NCBI GenBank assembly: GCA_021159105.1
Contig: JAGGSM010000079.1
Location: 1-16,327 of the forward strand
DNA length: 16,327 nt
Direction: 5' to 3'
Source of the DNA: Candidatus Bipolaricaulota bacterium
Lineage (GTDB): Bacteria; Bipolaricaulota; Bipolaricaulia; UBA7950; UBA9294
Part shown: positions 1 to 6,700 of the stretch, in pieces
Layout of the letters: the number at the start of each line of letters is the position of its first letter
Numbering within the stretch: the stretch's first letter is position 1
Program-made: the position numbers and the translations under genes
The notes under the pieces: model-generated
The model's database searches: none
Seen by the model: the letters and a program-made list of their open reading frames with translations, nothing else
What the model was told of the DNA's origin: nothing

Positions 1-2
1 TC

Positions 3-1877
3 GTCTCATCCCTCCTTTCCGGGGATGTGTTTACCCGTTACTACCGCCTGCGCGGGCACGACGTCCTCTACGTCTCCGGAAGCGATGCGCACGGAACGCG
101 GATCGAGTACGAGGCAAAGCAACTTGGGATCACGCCCGCCGAGCTCGCCGATCGCAATCACAAGAAGATCTGCGCGGTGATCGATGGCTTCGGGATAGAG
201 TTCGACAATTACACGACCACCGAGTCCCCGGTGCATAAGGACTTCGTCCAGCACATCTATCTGGACATGGAGAAGAACGGGTTCATCAAGACCGAGGAGG
301 AGGATCGCGCCTACTGCCGCAATTGCAAGGTCTTCCTCGCCGACCGCTTCATCTCCGGCACCTGCCCGCGCTGCGGCTACGAGCATGCGCTGGGCAACCA
401 GTGCGACAACTGCGGTGCGATGCTCGAACCGGAGGAGTTGATCAATCCAGTCTGCAGCTTCTGCGGAAAGGGGGACATCGAGTTCCGCTCCACCAAGCAC
501 TGGTACCTCGATCTCGCCAAGCTCTCACCGCAGCTACAGGAGTACGTGCAGTCACGTGGCTTTCAGGGGAACGTCCACCAGTTCACGCAGCAAATGATAA
601 GTGACGGACTGAAGCCGCGGGCGATGACCCGCGACATCGACTGGGGGATCCCCGCTCCGTTCGAGGGAGCCGAAGGGAAGGTGATCTACGTGTGGGGTGA
701 GGCGGCGCTCGGCTACGTCTCTGCCGCGATCGAGCACTTCAAGGGCGATGATGGCTGGAAGGAGTTCTGGTTCGGCGATGACGTACACCAGATCTACGCG
801 ATCGGCAAGGACAATATCCCGTTTCATACGCTCATCTTCCCTGGGCAGCTGATCGCTTCGGGGCGCGGGTATCACCTGCCCGATCAGATTGCCGCCACGG
901 AGTACCTGAACTGGATCGGCGGGGACAGCTTCTCCAAGAGCCGCGGGGTGGGGCTGTACTGCGACGATGCGCTCGAAGTGATGGATCCAGAGCTGTGGCG
1001 CTTCTACCTGCTCTACAACCGCCCGGAGGGGCGTGACGTGAACTTCTCCTGGGAGGAGCTGGGAAAGGCGGTGAACGGTGTCTTCATCTCCAACGTGGCC
1101 AACCTGATCAACCGTGTCCTGTCGTTCGTGCAGGACCGCTACGAGCATGTCGTCCCGGATGCGGAGATCGATAGCGAGGTGCAAGAGCGCGTAGCCGGTG
1201 CAGCCGCCTCCTACGCTGCGGCGATGGAGCAGGGCAGCCTGAGCCACGCCCTGCGTGAGGCGTGTTCACTCGCCGTCTACGGAAACGAGTACTTTCAGCG
1301 GAAGGCCCCGTGGGCGACGCAGGATGACTCCGCCGTGGGAAGCACGTTCCATCTGGTGAAGGCGATGGCGGTGATGCTCACCCCCTTTGTCCCCCGCTAC
1401 GCGGCGCGGGCGCTACAGATCATGGGCGCGGAGAACGCCGGCTGGGAGGAGATCAATTTCGAGCGCAGGGGCCTTGGGATCGAATCGGAGCGCGTTCTGG
1501 TTGAGCGGATCGATGTGGATGAGATAAGATCAAGAGTTGAAAGCTTGGCCCAGGAGCGGGTATCATTCGATGACTTCTCCCGTCTCGACATTCAGGTGGG
1601 GAAGATCGTCTCCGTGGAGGAGATTGCTGGTGCGGACCGCCTGTACAAGCTGCAAATCGATGTCGGCAAGCGCAAGCTCACGAGCGTGGCTGGGATAAGG
1701 GCCCGCTATGCCGCCTCTGATCTGCTCGGTCGTCAGGTGGTCGTTGTCGTTAATCTTGAACCGACGAAGATCAAGGGTATCAACTCGGAAGCGATGCTCC
1801 TCGCTGCCGGGAAGGGGAAGCGGATCTCCCTTCTCAGCCCGGATCGTGAAGTCCCACCGGGGAGCCCGATCGGGTGA
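3..1877 (+). CDS. metG: Methionyl-tRNA synthetase, 5' partial, with C-terminal tRNA-binding domain
   Basis: Charges tRNA-Met with methionine in the cytoplasm (class Ia synthetase). The frame is open from base 3 and reads VSSLLSGDVFTRYYRLRGHDVLYVS, which is the segment just after the HIGH-type motif, so the true start lies upstream of the window; the GTG at 27 is internal. Four CxxC pairs (CRNC, CPRC, CDNC, CSFC) form the zinc-knuckle insertion of the two-knuckle MetRS type. The KMSKS loop reads SFSKS (927-941): the first Lys is Ser, while the second Lys is kept. The helical anticodon-binding domain follows. From about 1567 to the stop there is a fused Trbp111/EMAP-type OB-fold (DFSRLDIQVGKI onward) that binds tRNA. 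The TGA is followed after a short gap by the rplU promoter, so metG probably ends a separate transcription unit. Identity is very secure. Confidence 0.97.
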   Translation, partial: VSSLLSGDVFTRYYRLRGHDVLYVSGSDAHGTRIEYEAKQLGITPAELADRNHKKICAVIDGFGIEFDNYTTTESPVHKDFVQHIYLDMEKNGFIKTEEEDRAYCRNCKVFLADRFISGTCPRCGYEHALGNQCDNCGAMLEPEELINPVCSFCGKGDIEFRSTKHWYLDLAKLSPQLQEYVQSRGFQGNVHQFTQQMISDGLKPRAMTRDIDWGIPAPFEGAEGKVIYVWGEAALGYVSAAIEHFKGDDGWKEFWFGDDVHQIYAIGKDNIPFHTLIFPGQLIASGRGYHLPDQIAATEYLNWIGGDSFSKSRGVGLYCDDALEVMDPELWRFYLLYNRPEGRDVNFSWEELGKAVNGVFISNVANLINRVLSFVQDRYEHVVPDAEIDSEVQERVAGAAASYAAAMEQGSLSHALREACSLAVYGNEYFQRKAPWATQDDSAVGSTFHLVKAMAVMLTPFVPRYAARALQIMGAENAGWEEINFERRGLGIESERVLVERIDVDEIRSRVESLAQERVSFDDFSRLDIQVGKIVSVEEIAGADRLYKLQIDVGKRKLTSVAGIRARYAASDLLGRQVVVVVNLEPTKIKGINSEAMLLAAGKGKRISLLSPDREVPPGSPIG

Positions 1878-1881
1878 GGCG

Positions 1882-1910
1882 TTGAAAAGGGCGGTAGCCC
1901 CCGCTAAAAT
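1882..1910 (+). promoter_or_regulatory. Sigma70-like promoter for the rplU operon
   Basis: TTGAAA at 1882-1887 and TAAAAT at 1905-1910 are separated by exactly 17 bases. Each hexamer matches 5 of 6 consensus positions. The predicted start of transcription is near 1917, leaving a leader of about 18 bases before the rplU ATG. That is too short for a structured ribosomal-protein leader. It lies in the gap directly after metG, which is where an rplU-rpmA promoter is expected. Read from sequence only. Confidence 0.7.
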
Positions 1911-1934
1911 CAGCATTATTGAGGTGCAAATTCT

Positions 1935-2249
1935 ATGTATGCAGTAATCGAAACTGGCGGTAAGCAGTATCTGTTGGAGAACGGGGATCTGTTCGATCAC
2001 GAGCTGATCGACGGGGTCGAGCCGGGCGAGTCGGTCACCTTCGATAAGGTCCTCTTGGTCGTCGATGACGGAGAGGTGCAGGTAGGGACCCCTTACCTGG
2101 ACGGCGTCAAGGTGACGGGTGAGGTGCGCGAGCAGGGACGGGGCGAGAAGATAACGGTCTACAAGTACAAGAGCAAGAAGGGCTATCGCCGCAAGCAGGG
2201 GCATCGCCAGTCGTACATGAAGACAAAGATCACGGAGATCGGAGCGTAA
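1935..2249 (+). CDS. rplU: 50S ribosomal protein L21
   Basis: Large-subunit protein that contacts 23S rRNA. It is 104 aa, the usual length, and starts with the hallmark MYAVIETGGKQY. The C-terminal half has the conserved KYKSKKGYRRKQGHRQ basic stretch. The start is ATG 1935, preceded by GAGGTG at 1921-1926. It is the first gene of the L21/Prp/L27 cluster and lies just below a good promoter. The next gene starts 12 bases after the stop. Confidence 0.98.
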   Translation: MYAVIETGGKQYLLENGDLFDHELIDGVEPGESVTFDKVLLVVDDGEVQVGTPYLDGVKVTGEVREQGRGEKITVYKYKSKKGYRRKQGHRQSYMKTKITEIGA

Positions 2250-2261
2250 GAGGAGAGGTGC

Positions 2262-2585
2262 GTGGGAGAGATCATTGTTTCGCGCGATGAGCACAATCGC
2301 ATCCTCGAACTGATCGGACAGGGGATAGACGGGAACACCCCTGCCGGGGCGGAGGTTCTTCGCTTCCTGCAGGCGAGCGTCTCCTCGATGACCGACTACC
2401 TCCATCTGGCGCCGACCTATTCCCTTGGGAAGCAGGTGCATCTGTCGATTGACCGCAGTGCGCCGCACCTGAACAGGGAGATTGATGCGATCATGGAGAC
2501 CCTGGTCATCGGGCTGAGGCAGCTGGCGATGGAGTACGAAGGAGACCTCGTCGTACACGAGGCGACGGTTGGGATTCAGGTTTAG
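2262..2585 (+). CDS. prp: Prp-like protein (YsxB family) lacking both catalytic residues
   Basis: 107 aa, GTG start at 2262 with AGGAG at 2251-2255. Its place between rplU and rpmA is that of the ribosomal-processing cysteine protease Prp, which in Firmicutes removes an N-terminal extension from L27. The C-terminal part (AIMETLVIGLRQLAMEYEGDLVV) fits the YsxB/Prp family well. The usual catalytic stretch GHxxxxxxGxDxVCA lines up without gaps on residues 21-40, GIDGNTPAGAEVLRFLQASV. There His becomes Ile22 and Cys becomes Arg34. There is no cysteine anywhere in the protein, so it cannot be a cysteine protease. The adjacent L27 has no cleavable extension, which agrees with loss of the activity. 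It may remain as a ribosome-assembly or L27-binding factor; that role is inference. Confidence 0.85.
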   Translation: MGEIIVSRDEHNRILELIGQGIDGNTPAGAEVLRFLQASVSSMTDYLHLAPTYSLGKQVHLSIDRSAPHLNREIDAIMETLVIGLRQLAMEYEGDLVVHEATVGIQV

Positions 2586-2598
2586 CTAAGGAGCAGAA

Positions 2599-2874
2599 AT
2601 GGCACATAAGACGAGTACGGGTTCAACCAATAACCTACATGACAGTCCGGGGCAGCGCAGGGGAGTGAAACGCTTCGGTGGGGAGTGGGTGAACCCGGGA
2701 ACGATCATCATACGGCAGTGCGGGACTAAGTACGCAGTGGGAAAGAACGTCGGCTTGGGGCGGGACTACACGATATACGCCACCGTTCCTGGATACGTTC
2801 ATTTCACTGGAACGAAGAAGAAGTACGTGAACGTCATCCCTGCTGAACAGGGCGCTGCTGCGCAGGATGGCTAA
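2599..2874 (+). CDS. rpmA: 50S ribosomal protein L27, without the Firmicutes-type extension
   Basis: Large-subunit protein whose N-terminal tail reaches the peptidyl-transferase centre. It is 91 aa. It begins MAHKTSTGSTNN, like the short E. coli form, and lacks the extension ending in FF-A that Prp cleaves in Firmicutes. The conserved GVKRFGGE and IIIRQCGTKY segments are present. A strong AAGGAG (2588-2593) precedes ATG 2599. The downstream gap to obgE is 41 bases and contains a pyrimidine-rich run. Confidence 0.97.
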   Translation: MAHKTSTGSTNNLHDSPGQRRGVKRFGGEWVNPGTIIIRQCGTKYAVGKNVGLGRDYTIYATVPGYVHFTGTKKKYVNVIPAEQGAAAQDG

Positions 2875-2887
2875 TCCTCCCGTGTTA

Positions 2888-2907
2888 CCCTCTTTTCTCC
2901 TCCCCTT
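2888..2907 (+). other. 20-base polypyrimidine tract in place of an obgE ribosome-binding site
   Basis: All 20 bases are C or T, and the tract contains CTCCTCCCC, which resembles the 3' end of 16S rRNA (anti-Shine-Dalgarno) and not its complement. It ends nine bases before the obgE ATG, where a ribosome-binding site would be expected. The meaning is unknown; it could pair with purine-rich sites in the same transcript. Confidence 0.5.
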
Positions 2908-2915
2908 GACTATAC

Positions 2916-4190
2916 ATGTTCATCGATGAAGCGACGATCCGTGTTGTAGGTGGACGCGGTGGAAATGGAGTCATCCGCTTCATATCCAACAAACATAACT
3001 GGAAGGGGGGTCCGGACGGTGGCAGCGGCGGCGATGGGGGCGATGTCGTGCTCCGCAGCTCGCTGAGCATCTCCACCCTGTATCAGTTCCGCAACCGGCC
3101 GAAGTTCACTGGCGGCCAGGGCGGGGACGGCGGGAGCAACAACAAGCAGGGCGCGCGCGGGAAGACGGTGGTCGTACAGGTCCCAGTCGGAACCGTAGTG
3201 CGCGATTCGTTGACCGGCGAGGTCGTGGCTGATCTGGTGGCCCCCGATCAGGAGGTCGTTGTCGCTCGCGGCGGTGAAGGGGGGCGAGGGAACAACAGCT
3301 TTGTCACGTCCTCCAGACAAGCACCGCGCATCTGCGAGAGGGGTCTGGCAGGTGAGGAGCGCACGCTGCGCATGGAGCTCCGCCTTGTGGCCGATGTCGG
3401 GATCATCGGCTACCCGAACGTCGGCAAGTCGAGCCTCATCTCCCGCATCTCGGGTGTAAGAGCGAAGGTGGCCGATTACCCATTTACGACGATCATCCCC
3501 AACCTCGGAGTGGTCGATGTCGATGGGGTGCATCAGTTTGTCGCAGTCGACATCCCCGGATTGATCGAAGGGGCCCATTCGGGAAGGGGCTTGGGGGACA
3601 GGTTTCTGCGGCACGTCAAGCGCACGCGGGTGTTGATTCACATGGTCGATCTAGCTAAGCTGGAGGAGAGGGATCCGCTGGAGGACTATCATCGGATCAA
3701 CGAAGAGCTCGCCGCGTTCAGCGAGGAGCTGGGAAGACGGGAGCAGATCGTCGTGGGGAACAAGATCGACCTTCTGGATGAGGACGTCGTTCGACAGGAG
3801 ATAAGCAGATTCGCCGAGATCGGCGTGGAGCTGATCCCGATCTCCGTGGCCACTGGTTCCGGATTGCGTGATCTGGTGAACCTGACATACAACAGGCTTC
3901 AAGCGATCGCTGTTGAGCCCGGTGATGCAAAGAGCGCGGTCAAGCGCCGGGTGTACCGCTTCCACGATGAGGAAGGGTTCAGAGTGGAACAGCAGGGCGA
4001 AACGTACGTCGTGCTGGGGCAGACGGTCGAACGGTTGGTGGAGAAGCTCGTTCTCGATAGCTATGACGCACAGGAGTACCTGAGCGACAGGCTGGAGCGG
4101 ATGGGCGTATTTCGGGAGCTTGGGCGTCATGGGTTCACCGCCGGTGATCCGCTGCGCATTGGAGGGGTGGAACTTGAACTTGACCGGTAG
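2916..4190 (+). CDS. obgE: GTPase Obg (CgtA)
   Basis: Ribosome-associated GTPase acting in late 50S assembly and the stringent response. It is 424 aa with three domains. The glycine-rich Obg fold covers about residues 1-158 and starts with the typical MFIDEATIRV. The G domain has G1 GYPNVGKS (165-172), G2 Thr191/Thr192, G3 DIPGL (212-216), G4 NKID (282-285) and G5 near SVA (310-312). A C-terminal OCT domain runs from about 342. All GTPase motifs are intact. The start is fixed by the conserved N-terminus, yet no Shine-Dalgarno precedes it: the upstream bases are a pyrimidine tract (2888-2907). Its 3' end overlaps nadD by 17 bases, so the two are probably translated together. Confidence 0.98.
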   Translation: MFIDEATIRVVGGRGGNGVIRFISNKHNWKGGPDGGSGGDGGDVVLRSSLSISTLYQFRNRPKFTGGQGGDGGSNNKQGARGKTVVVQVPVGTVVRDSLTGEVVADLVAPDQEVVVARGGEGGRGNNSFVTSSRQAPRICERGLAGEERTLRMELRLVADVGIIGYPNVGKSSLISRISGVRAKVADYPFTTIIPNLGVVDVDGVHQFVAVDIPGLIEGAHSGRGLGDRFLRHVKRTRVLIHMVDLAKLEERDPLEDYHRINEELAAFSEELGRREQIVVGNKIDLLDEDVVRQEISRFAEIGVELIPISVATGSGLRDLVNLTYNRLQAIAVEPGDAKSAVKRRVYRFHDEEGFRVEQQGETYVVLGQTVERLVEKLVLDSYDAQEYLSDRLERMGVFRELGRHGFTAGDPLRIGGVELELDR

Positions 4191-4791
4191 GATTGGCCTG
4201 TTTGGGGGGACGTTCAATCCGCTGCACAGTGCTCACCTGCTGGTGGCGGAGGCCGCCTACGAGCAGTTCGGGCTCTCGCAGGTGATTTTCATCCCCAGCG
4301 GCATCCCCCCGCACAAGGAGATACTCTCCGATGTTACTAGAGAGGATCGCTACGCGATGGTGAAGCTGGCGATCGCCGAGTTTCCGCACTTTTCGGTGTC
4401 TCGCATCGAGATCGACCGCGATGGCCCTTCTTACACCATCGACACGATCCGCGCTCTGCAGGGTGATTACCCGCAGGGGTTGTGTTTCATCGTTGGCGCT
4501 GACCTGCTGTTGCAGATCGAGACGTGGAAGGAGCCGCACGAGTTGCTGGCGAGCGTCCCGTTCATCATTGCACCACGGGACGGGATAGAGATGGACAGGT
4601 TCCTTGTCCCACCGTTCGATCGGGCGAGGATTTCGTTCCTGGAGATGGATGAGGTCGATCTCTCCTCCACCTGGGTCCGCGAGCAGATCATGAGTGGAGG
4701 GGGGATCCCGGATTGCGTTCCGGGATCGGTTGCACGCTACATAGAGGAGCACGGCTTGTATCAATACCGCGAGCCTGTGCACGCAAACTGA
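4174..4791 (+). CDS. nadD: Nicotinate-nucleotide adenylyltransferase
   Basis: Transfers AMP from ATP to nicotinate mononucleotide to give deamido-NAD, in NAD synthesis. The protein is 205 aa and a member of the nucleotidyltransferase superfamily. GGTFNPLHSAHL (11-22) carries the HxxH ATP-binding motif (His18, His21), and SSTWVR at about 164-169 is the family's second signature. I chose TTG 4174 as start: GGAGG at 4161-4165 sits 8 bases upstream and it gives the normal short N-terminus (MNLTGRIGLFGG). The earlier in-frame TTG at 4120 would add 18 residues read inside obgE that do not look like the family. TTG 4180 is a less well spaced alternative. It overlaps obgE by 17 bases, the common obgE-nadD pairing. 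Confidence 0.95.
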   Translation: MNLTGRIGLFGGTFNPLHSAHLLVAEAAYEQFGLSQVIFIPSGIPPHKEILSDVTREDRYAMVKLAIAEFPHFSVSRIEIDRDGPSYTIDTIRALQGDYPQGLCFIVGADLLLQIETWKEPHELLASVPFIIAPRDGIEMDRFLVPPFDRARISFLEMDEVDLSSTWVREQIMSGGGIPDCVPGSVARYIEEHGLYQYREPVHAN

Positions 4792-4808
4792 GAGAATAGG
4801 AGGTAGGT

Positions 4809-5324
4809 ATCAAAAGAAGTTTACGCGTTAATGAGCGAATCCGTGAGGCGAAGGTGTTGGTCATCGACGACAAGGGAGAGAACTTAGGGCTGATGCCGAC
4901 ACCGGATGCGTTGGCCCTGGCCAAGGAGCGCGGCCTCGATCTTGTAGAAGTGGCATCGCAGTCCGAGCCAAAAGTGTGTAAAATAGTCGACTACGGTAAG
5001 TATCACTACCAGCAGGAGAAGCGGGACCGCAAGCAGAAGCACCGTTCGCGCCTGAAGGAAATGAAGTTCACCATCAAGATCGGCGAGCACGATTTCCAGA
5101 CGAAGATGAAGCGCGTGCGAAAGTTCCTGACGCAGGGGGACATGGTGCGCGTGTCGATCTTCTTCCGTGGGCGGGAGATCGTACACGCCTCGCGTGGACG
5201 CGATCTGCTGAAGCGAGTGGCTGACGAGCTGAGCGACATCGCTCGCGTGGACGAGCAGCCGAAAGCAAGAGGAAAGATATTGCAGATGCTGTTGGTTCCA
5301 ACACAGAACCAGAAAACTAAATAA
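4809..5324 (+). CDS. infC: Translation initiation factor IF-3, initiating at AUC
   Basis: Binds the 30S subunit and enforces start-codon and initiator-tRNA choice. The conserved N-terminal motif RVNERIR is encoded at 4824-4844, well upstream of the first ordinary start codon in frame (GTG 4854). Between the in-frame stop TAG at 4797-4799 and this motif there is no ATG, GTG or TTG. ATC at 4809 lies 5 bases after a perfect AGGAGG (4798-4803), giving a 171-aa protein of normal length. E. coli infC begins with AUU, which lets IF-3 repress its own synthesis by rejecting weak starts; AUC here should work alike. The N domain, lysine-rich linker helix and C domain (EMKFTIKIGEHD onward) are intact. 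It follows nadD by 17 bases and precedes rpmI and rplT, the standard order. Confidence 0.95.
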   Translation: MKRSLRVNERIREAKVLVIDDKGENLGLMPTPDALALAKERGLDLVEVASQSEPKVCKIVDYGKYHYQQEKRDRKQKHRSRLKEMKFTIKIGEHDFQTKMKRVRKFLTQGDMVRVSIFFRGREIVHASRGRDLLKRVADELSDIARVDEQPKARGKILQMLLVPTQNQKTK

Positions 5325-5334
5325 GGAGGAGAAG

Positions 5335-5529
5335 ATGCCTAAGCAAAAGACACATCGAGCGGCGAGCAAGCGTTTTCGACGCTCGAAGAGTGGGAAACTC
5401 TTCCATCACATGTCTAATTATTTTCACAAGAATGTGAAGAAGCGATCGAAGTCGGTCCGCCAGGCCCGCCACGACCAAGCGATCTCCGGCGGGCAAGCGA
5501 AGAACATAAAACGAATGATTGGTGGTTAA
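5335..5529 (+). CDS. rpmI: 50S ribosomal protein L35
   Basis: Small basic large-subunit protein, 64 aa, starting MPKQKTHRAASKRF, the standard L35 N-terminus (usually MPKxKTHxxAxKRF). AAGGAGG overlaps the infC stop region and precedes ATG 5335. It lies between infC and rplT as in most bacteria. The very Lys/Arg/His-rich composition fits rRNA binding. Confidence 0.98.
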   Translation: MPKQKTHRAASKRFRRSKSGKLFHHMSNYFHKNVKKRSKSVRQARHDQAISGGQAKNIKRMIGG

Positions 5530-5547
5530 CAGACCGGGAGGACGAAG

Positions 5548-5910
5548 ATGCCACGAGCACGTGGGGGAAATAAGAGACTAGAGAGCCGCAAGAAGATCAT
5601 GCGGCTGGCAAAGGGATTCAGGGGCAAGAGGGGCACATCGCACCGCATCGCCAAGCAGGCGGTGATGAAGGCGCTGCGCAACAGCTACATCGATCGGCGC
5701 CGCAGGAAGAGGGATTTCCGCAGGCTATGGATCGTGAGGATCGGCGCCGCAGCCAAGCAAAACGGCCTATCCTATTCTGCGTTCATCGGTGGGCTGCAGA
5801 AGCGCGGGATCGGGTTGAACAGAAAGATGCTCTCCGAGATAGCGGTGCACGACGCGGAGACGTTCTCCACATTGGCGCAGATGTCTAAGGAGGAAGCGGC
5901 CAAGGGGTAG
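5548..5910 (+). CDS. rplT: 50S ribosomal protein L20
   Basis: Early 50S assembly protein, 120 aa, with the conserved start MPRARGG, the basic N-terminal tail (RKKIMRLAKGFRGKRG) and the globular domain (LWIVRIGAAAKQNGLSYSAFIGGL). GGGAGG at 5536-5541 precedes ATG 5548. In other bacteria L20 can repress its own operon by binding leader RNA. No long leader exists upstream of infC here, so any such control would have to act inside the operon. The glyQ-like gene begins two bases after its stop; in many bacteria pheST occupies that position. Confidence 0.98.
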   Translation: MPRARGGNKRLESRKKIMRLAKGFRGKRGTSHRIAKQAVMKALRNSYIDRRRRKRDFRRLWIVRIGAAAKQNGLSYSAFIGGLQKRGIGLNRKMLSEIAVHDAETFSTLAQMSKEEAAKG

Positions 5911-5911
5911 G

Positions 5912-6700
5912 ATGGGTCATCAAGAGATCGCGCTTCGCCTGCAGGAGTTCTGGGAGGGCGAAGGGTGTCCGACCATCCCTGCGCGCGGCTGGCTCCCAGT
6001 TGGTGGACTCAGTCCGGAGGGATTCTTCGGTGTTCTCTCCGATGAGCCGTTCTCCGCTTGTCAGGAGATGAGCGTCGTCGATCTCTGGCTCTCGCCCTAC
6101 GGGGACGACCTGCTCCACCCGATCATCGATCGCAGGCTGCAGGTGACATCGCAGGCTGGATCGTACGATCACCGCAAGAGGTTCCTCGAGAGCCTGCGCG
6201 CGCTGGGCCTCGACGTGCTTGTACACGATGTCCGTTTCGTCCCCAGGAGTGAAGATCGAATGCCCTCCGAAAATGTGTGCTGGAAGGTGTTGGTCGATCG
6301 GATCGAGATCGGCAGCCTGAAGCGCCTGCGGAACCTGGGAGGGATCGCTCTGCGGGAGGAAGCGCAGGTGGTGGAGTACTCCCTGCCTCGCCTGGCAATC
6401 TCCCTGGAAGAGGGTGATGCTGGATCATCGAGTGATAGGGGAGAGCAGTGTGCAACCTACGCCCTTCACTGTGCAGAGCCTGAGAGGATCGGTTCGCTGT
6501 TCGAGCTGAGCGCTGCTGAGTGCGAAGGGTCGCTTTCATGTGGGCTGTATCGTCCGGCGTATGAACATGCCCTGCACTGCATCCACCTGGCTTCCCTGCT
6601 GAGCCAACGGGAACAAACAAGCGTGTGGGAGAGGGGTGCAAGGATTGAAGCTTTGATCAGTGGCTGCGCGAAAGCGTATCTGGAGGCGGCGGATGCCTGA
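5912..6700 (+). CDS. glyQ: Degenerate glycyl-tRNA synthetase alpha-subunit-like protein
   Basis: 262 aa, shorter than a usual GlyQ (about 290). Homology is visible at three places: the start (HQEIALRLQEFWEGEGC), the middle (FLESLRALGLDVLVHDVRFV) and the C-terminal helices (LYRPAYEHALHCIHLASLL onward). In a normal GlyQ the stretch after PEPWNVAYVEPSRRP contains DGRYGENPNRLQHYYQFQV, class II motif 2 with ATP-contacting arginines. Here the equivalent reads SVVDLWLSPYGDDLLHPIID, so the PSRRP arginines and most neighbours are gone. Motif 3, usually YGLERIAM, is YSLPRLAI: the Arg remains but the glycine-site context is altered. It probably cannot activate glycine normally. The frame is intact, and it overlaps glyS by 8 bases. 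Whether it is active, repurposed or a structural partner cannot be told from sequence. Confidence 0.8.
   Translation: MGHQEIALRLQEFWEGEGCPTIPARGWLPVGGLSPEGFFGVLSDEPFSACQEMSVVDLWLSPYGDDLLHPIIDRRLQVTSQAGSYDHRKRFLESLRALGLDVLVHDVRFVPRSEDRMPSENVCWKVLVDRIEIGSLKRLRNLGGIALREEAQVVEYSLPRLAISLEEGDAGSSSDRGEQCATYALHCAEPERIGSLFELSAAECEGSLSCGLYRPAYEHALHCIHLASLLSQREQTSVWERGARIEALISGCAKAYLEAADA

Noticed and set aside
1911..1934. Structured L21 leader RNA
   Set aside because: The predicted promoter leaves about 18 bases of leader, with no hairpin visible.
1563..2558. 331-codon open frame on the - strand
   Set aside because: It runs across metG, rplU and the Prp-like gene and has no family features; a codon-bias shadow.
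4792..4808. Leader regulator for infC-rpmI-rplT (L20-type leader or attenuator)
   Set aside because: Only 17 bases separate nadD and infC, too few for the known leader structures.
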